Positions 61,523 to 64,000 of a stretch of 64,000 bases of DNA are shown piece by piece. The notes below the pieces were generated by a model. That model made no database searches and was not told the origin of the DNA. It saw only the letters and a program-made list of their open reading frames with translations. The position numbers were made by a program, and so were the translations under genes. Source of the stretch: Azorhizobium doebereinerae UFLA1-100 (GTDB lineage: Bacteria; Pseudomonadota; Alphaproteobacteria; Rhizobiales; Xanthobacteraceae). Location: contig NZ_AXBA01000012.1 in the NCBI RefSeq assembly GCF_000473085.1, positions 56,924 through 120,923 of the forward strand, written 5' to 3'. Numbering within the stretch: position 1 is the first letter of the stretch; every line of letters begins with the position of its first letter.

Positions 61523-62563
61523 TCAACGGGCGCCGAACACCTGGTCGAGCTTGGCGCCGGAGAGGAAGTGGTCAGCATTGGCCTTGTCCCAGCCGCCGAA
61601 CACGTCTTCCACCTTCACGAGGCGCACCGGAGGAAACTGCTCCTTGAATTTGGCCTCCACCTCTTTGTCCACCACGCGGTGATAGGCCTTGGCGGCCACC
61701 GTCTGGCCGGCGGGGGAATAGAGGAATTCGAGATAGGCGGTGGCCGCCGCGCGCGAGCCGCGCTTGTCCACCACCTTGTCCACCACCGCCACGGGGAATT
61801 CCGCCAGCACGCTGACCGAAGGCACCACGGTGGCGAGCTTCTTGTCCTTGTAGACGTCGGCGATGGCGCGGGTCTCGGCCTCGAACGACACCAGCACGTC
61901 GCCGGTCTCGCGCTCGACGAAGGTGGTGGTTGCGCCCCGTCCGCCGGTGTCGAACACCGGTACGTTGGCGAGTAGCTTCTTCACGAAGGCGTCGGCCTTG
62001 GTGGTGTCGCCCTTGTTCTGCTCCAGCGCATAGGCATAGGCGGCCAGATAGGTGTAGCGGGCGTTGCCCGAGGTCTTCGGGTTGGGGAAGATGACCTTCA
62101 CGTCGTCGCGGACGAGATCGTTCCAGTCCTTGATGCCCTTGGGGTTGCCGTCGCGCACCAGGAAGGCGGGGAAGGAGTAATAAGGCGAGGCGTTGTTGGG
62201 GAACTTCGCCTGCCAGTCCTTGGCGACGAAGCCCGCCTTCACCAGCGCCTGCACGTCCAGCACCTGGTTGAAGGTGACGATGTCCGCCTCCAGCCCCTCA
62301 ATGATGGCCCGCGCCTGGCGCGAGGAGCCGGCGTGGCTCTGGTTCACGGTGATGTCCTTGCCGGTCTTCTGCTTCCACAGCGGCACGAACTCCGCATTCT
62401 CCGCCGTGAACAGCTCGCGGGAGATGTCGTAGGAGACGTTGAGCAGCGTGTTCGGCCCGCTATAGGCCAGCTCCTGGGCGAGGGCGGCGGAGATGCTGCC
62501 GGCGCTGACGCCGGCGGCGAGGGCGCCGAGCGCGACGGGGAACAGGGAACGGCGGGTCAGCAT
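61523..62563 (-). CDS. sulfate ABC transporter substrate-binding protein
   Basis: The 346-residue protein has a signal peptide with RRSLFPVALGALAAGV and a Sbp/CysP fold: LLNVSYDISRELFTAENAEF, QSHAGSSRQARAIIEGLEADIVTFN, PNPKTSGNARYTYLAAYAYA and the C-terminal FPPVRLVKVEDVFGGWDKA. It binds sulfate or thiosulfate. The cysTWA genes are not adjacent and it ends at its own terminator, so it is an isolated binding protein. ATG 62563 starts the signal peptide. Confidence 0.93.
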   Translation of the reverse strand: MLTRRSLFPVALGALAAGVSAGSISAALAQELAYSGPNTLLNVSYDISRELFTAENAEFVPLWKQKTGKDITVNQSHAGSSRQARAIIEGLEADIVTFNQVLDVQALVKAGFVAKDWQAKFPNNASPYYSFPAFLVRDGNPKGIKDWNDLVRDDVKVIFPNPKTSGNARYTYLAAYAYALEQNKGDTTKADAFVKKLLANVPVFDTGGRGATTTFVERETGDVLVSFEAETRAIADVYKDKKLATVVPSVSVLAEFPVAVVDKVVDKRGSRAAATAYLEFLYSPAGQTVAAKAYHRVVDKEVEAKFKEQFPPVRLVKVEDVFGGWDKANADHFLSGAKLDQVFGAR

Positions 62564-62721
62564 CAGGAGGCTCCGGGCGTTTATCAGTTTATCTGCGTGG
62601 AATTTTAATTCACGCTTGTAAAATGCGTAGCACACCCATTTCCCATTGGGAATATGGATGATCGCCCCGCCCCCTCGCCTCCCGCACGCGTGATCCCTTC
62701 GAGGCGCACAAGCCGCCCAAA

Positions 62722-62753
62722 CGCAAAACGCCCCGCACGGAGGCGGGGCGTTT
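62722..62753 (-). terminator. terminator of the acetyl-CoA synthetase gene
   Basis: AAACGCCCCGC (62726-62736) pairs with GCGGGGCGTTT (62743-62753). The minus strand continues TTTTGCG. Confidence 0.9.
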
Positions 62754-62775
62754 CACGGAACGGGTTCGGAGCCGG

Positions 62776-64000
<1,225 letters not shown>

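Noticed and set aside
62563-62635. Longer start for the sulfate-binding protein (ATG at 62635)
   Set aside because: It would add 24 residues ahead of a complete signal peptide, abolishing a normal export signal.

Overview
This window is very GC-rich, with dense genes and GTG/TTG starts. It looks like chromosomal DNA of an alphaproteobacterium of the order Hyphomicrobiales, plausibly Xanthobacteraceae; the family assignment is an inference. Lineage markers are a PhyR-type general stress regulator with a HisKA_2 kinase, six sites matching the EcfG promoter exactly (GGAAC-N16-CGTT), a BioR biotin regulon with its operator, a small heat-shock gene paired with a DUF1150 gene, PhaR with phaA/phaB, and FixK/FNR-type boxes. 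There is no rRNA, CRISPR array, integrase or complete insertion sequence. One tRNA-Leu is present.

Layout. 0.3-3.7 kb: a flavin-dependent aromatic hydroxylase, its flavin reductase and a cupin, divergent from a MarR regulator. 3.8-7.2 kb: a glycosyltransferase, a small secreted protein, tRNA-Leu(CAA), and a MarR/SDR divergent pair with paired palindromic operators. 7.3-9.6 kb: bioR, bioY, bioB with BioR boxes. 9.6-13.4 kb: a general stress response (GSR) locus with a HisKA_2 kinase, phyR, two small membrane proteins and a candidate stress sRNA. 13.4-22.9 kb: azoreductase/HxlR, two hybrid histidine kinases, a PRC-barrel protein, small exported proteins, a TerB-like protein, a glutamine amidotransferase and a receiver. 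23-28.8 kb: a TIM-barrel isomerase, a glutamate-synthase-like oxidoreductase, hsp20 with a ROSE-like RNA thermometer, DUF1150, ptsN, hpf and a TM2 protein. 28.8-35.7 kb: typA, a stress-promoter gene, a potassium-channel-like protein, DUF72, a frameshifted AceE/transketolase-like gene and an SMR exporter. 35.7-36.7 kb: a lower-GC islet with one orphan gene and a cluster of stem-loops. 36.7-45.6 kb: GNAT, glycerate kinase, a TAXI-type TRAP transporter, an aldehyde dehydrogenase, an alcohol dehydrogenase behind FixK-type boxes, and DUF1850. 45.6-53.1 kb: a methyltransferase, thioesterases, TetR, Fe-ADH, mutT, argJ, a parvulin and rpmF. 53.4-64 kb: a membrane protein, GGDEF-EAL, phaR/phaA/phaB, an EamA transporter, leuB, a thioredoxin-like ferredoxin, a sulfate-binding protein, and the 3' part of acetyl-CoA synthetase running off the end.

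How it works together. The most coherent theme is the general stress response. PhyR and its probable kinase sit together, and six sites across the window (upstream of phyR, a DUF883 pair, a candidate sRNA, and three small orphan proteins) carry the exact EcfG motif, although no nepR or ecfG gene is in the window. The candidate sRNA at about 13255-13350 would begin with a long hairpin presenting a C-rich, anti-Shine-Dalgarno-like loop. That architecture resembles Caulobacter GsrN, and it is the most interesting undescribed element here. A second theme is carbon storage and redox balance: PHB synthesis, acetyl-CoA synthetase, and aldehyde and alcohol dehydrogenases with oxygen-responsive boxes.
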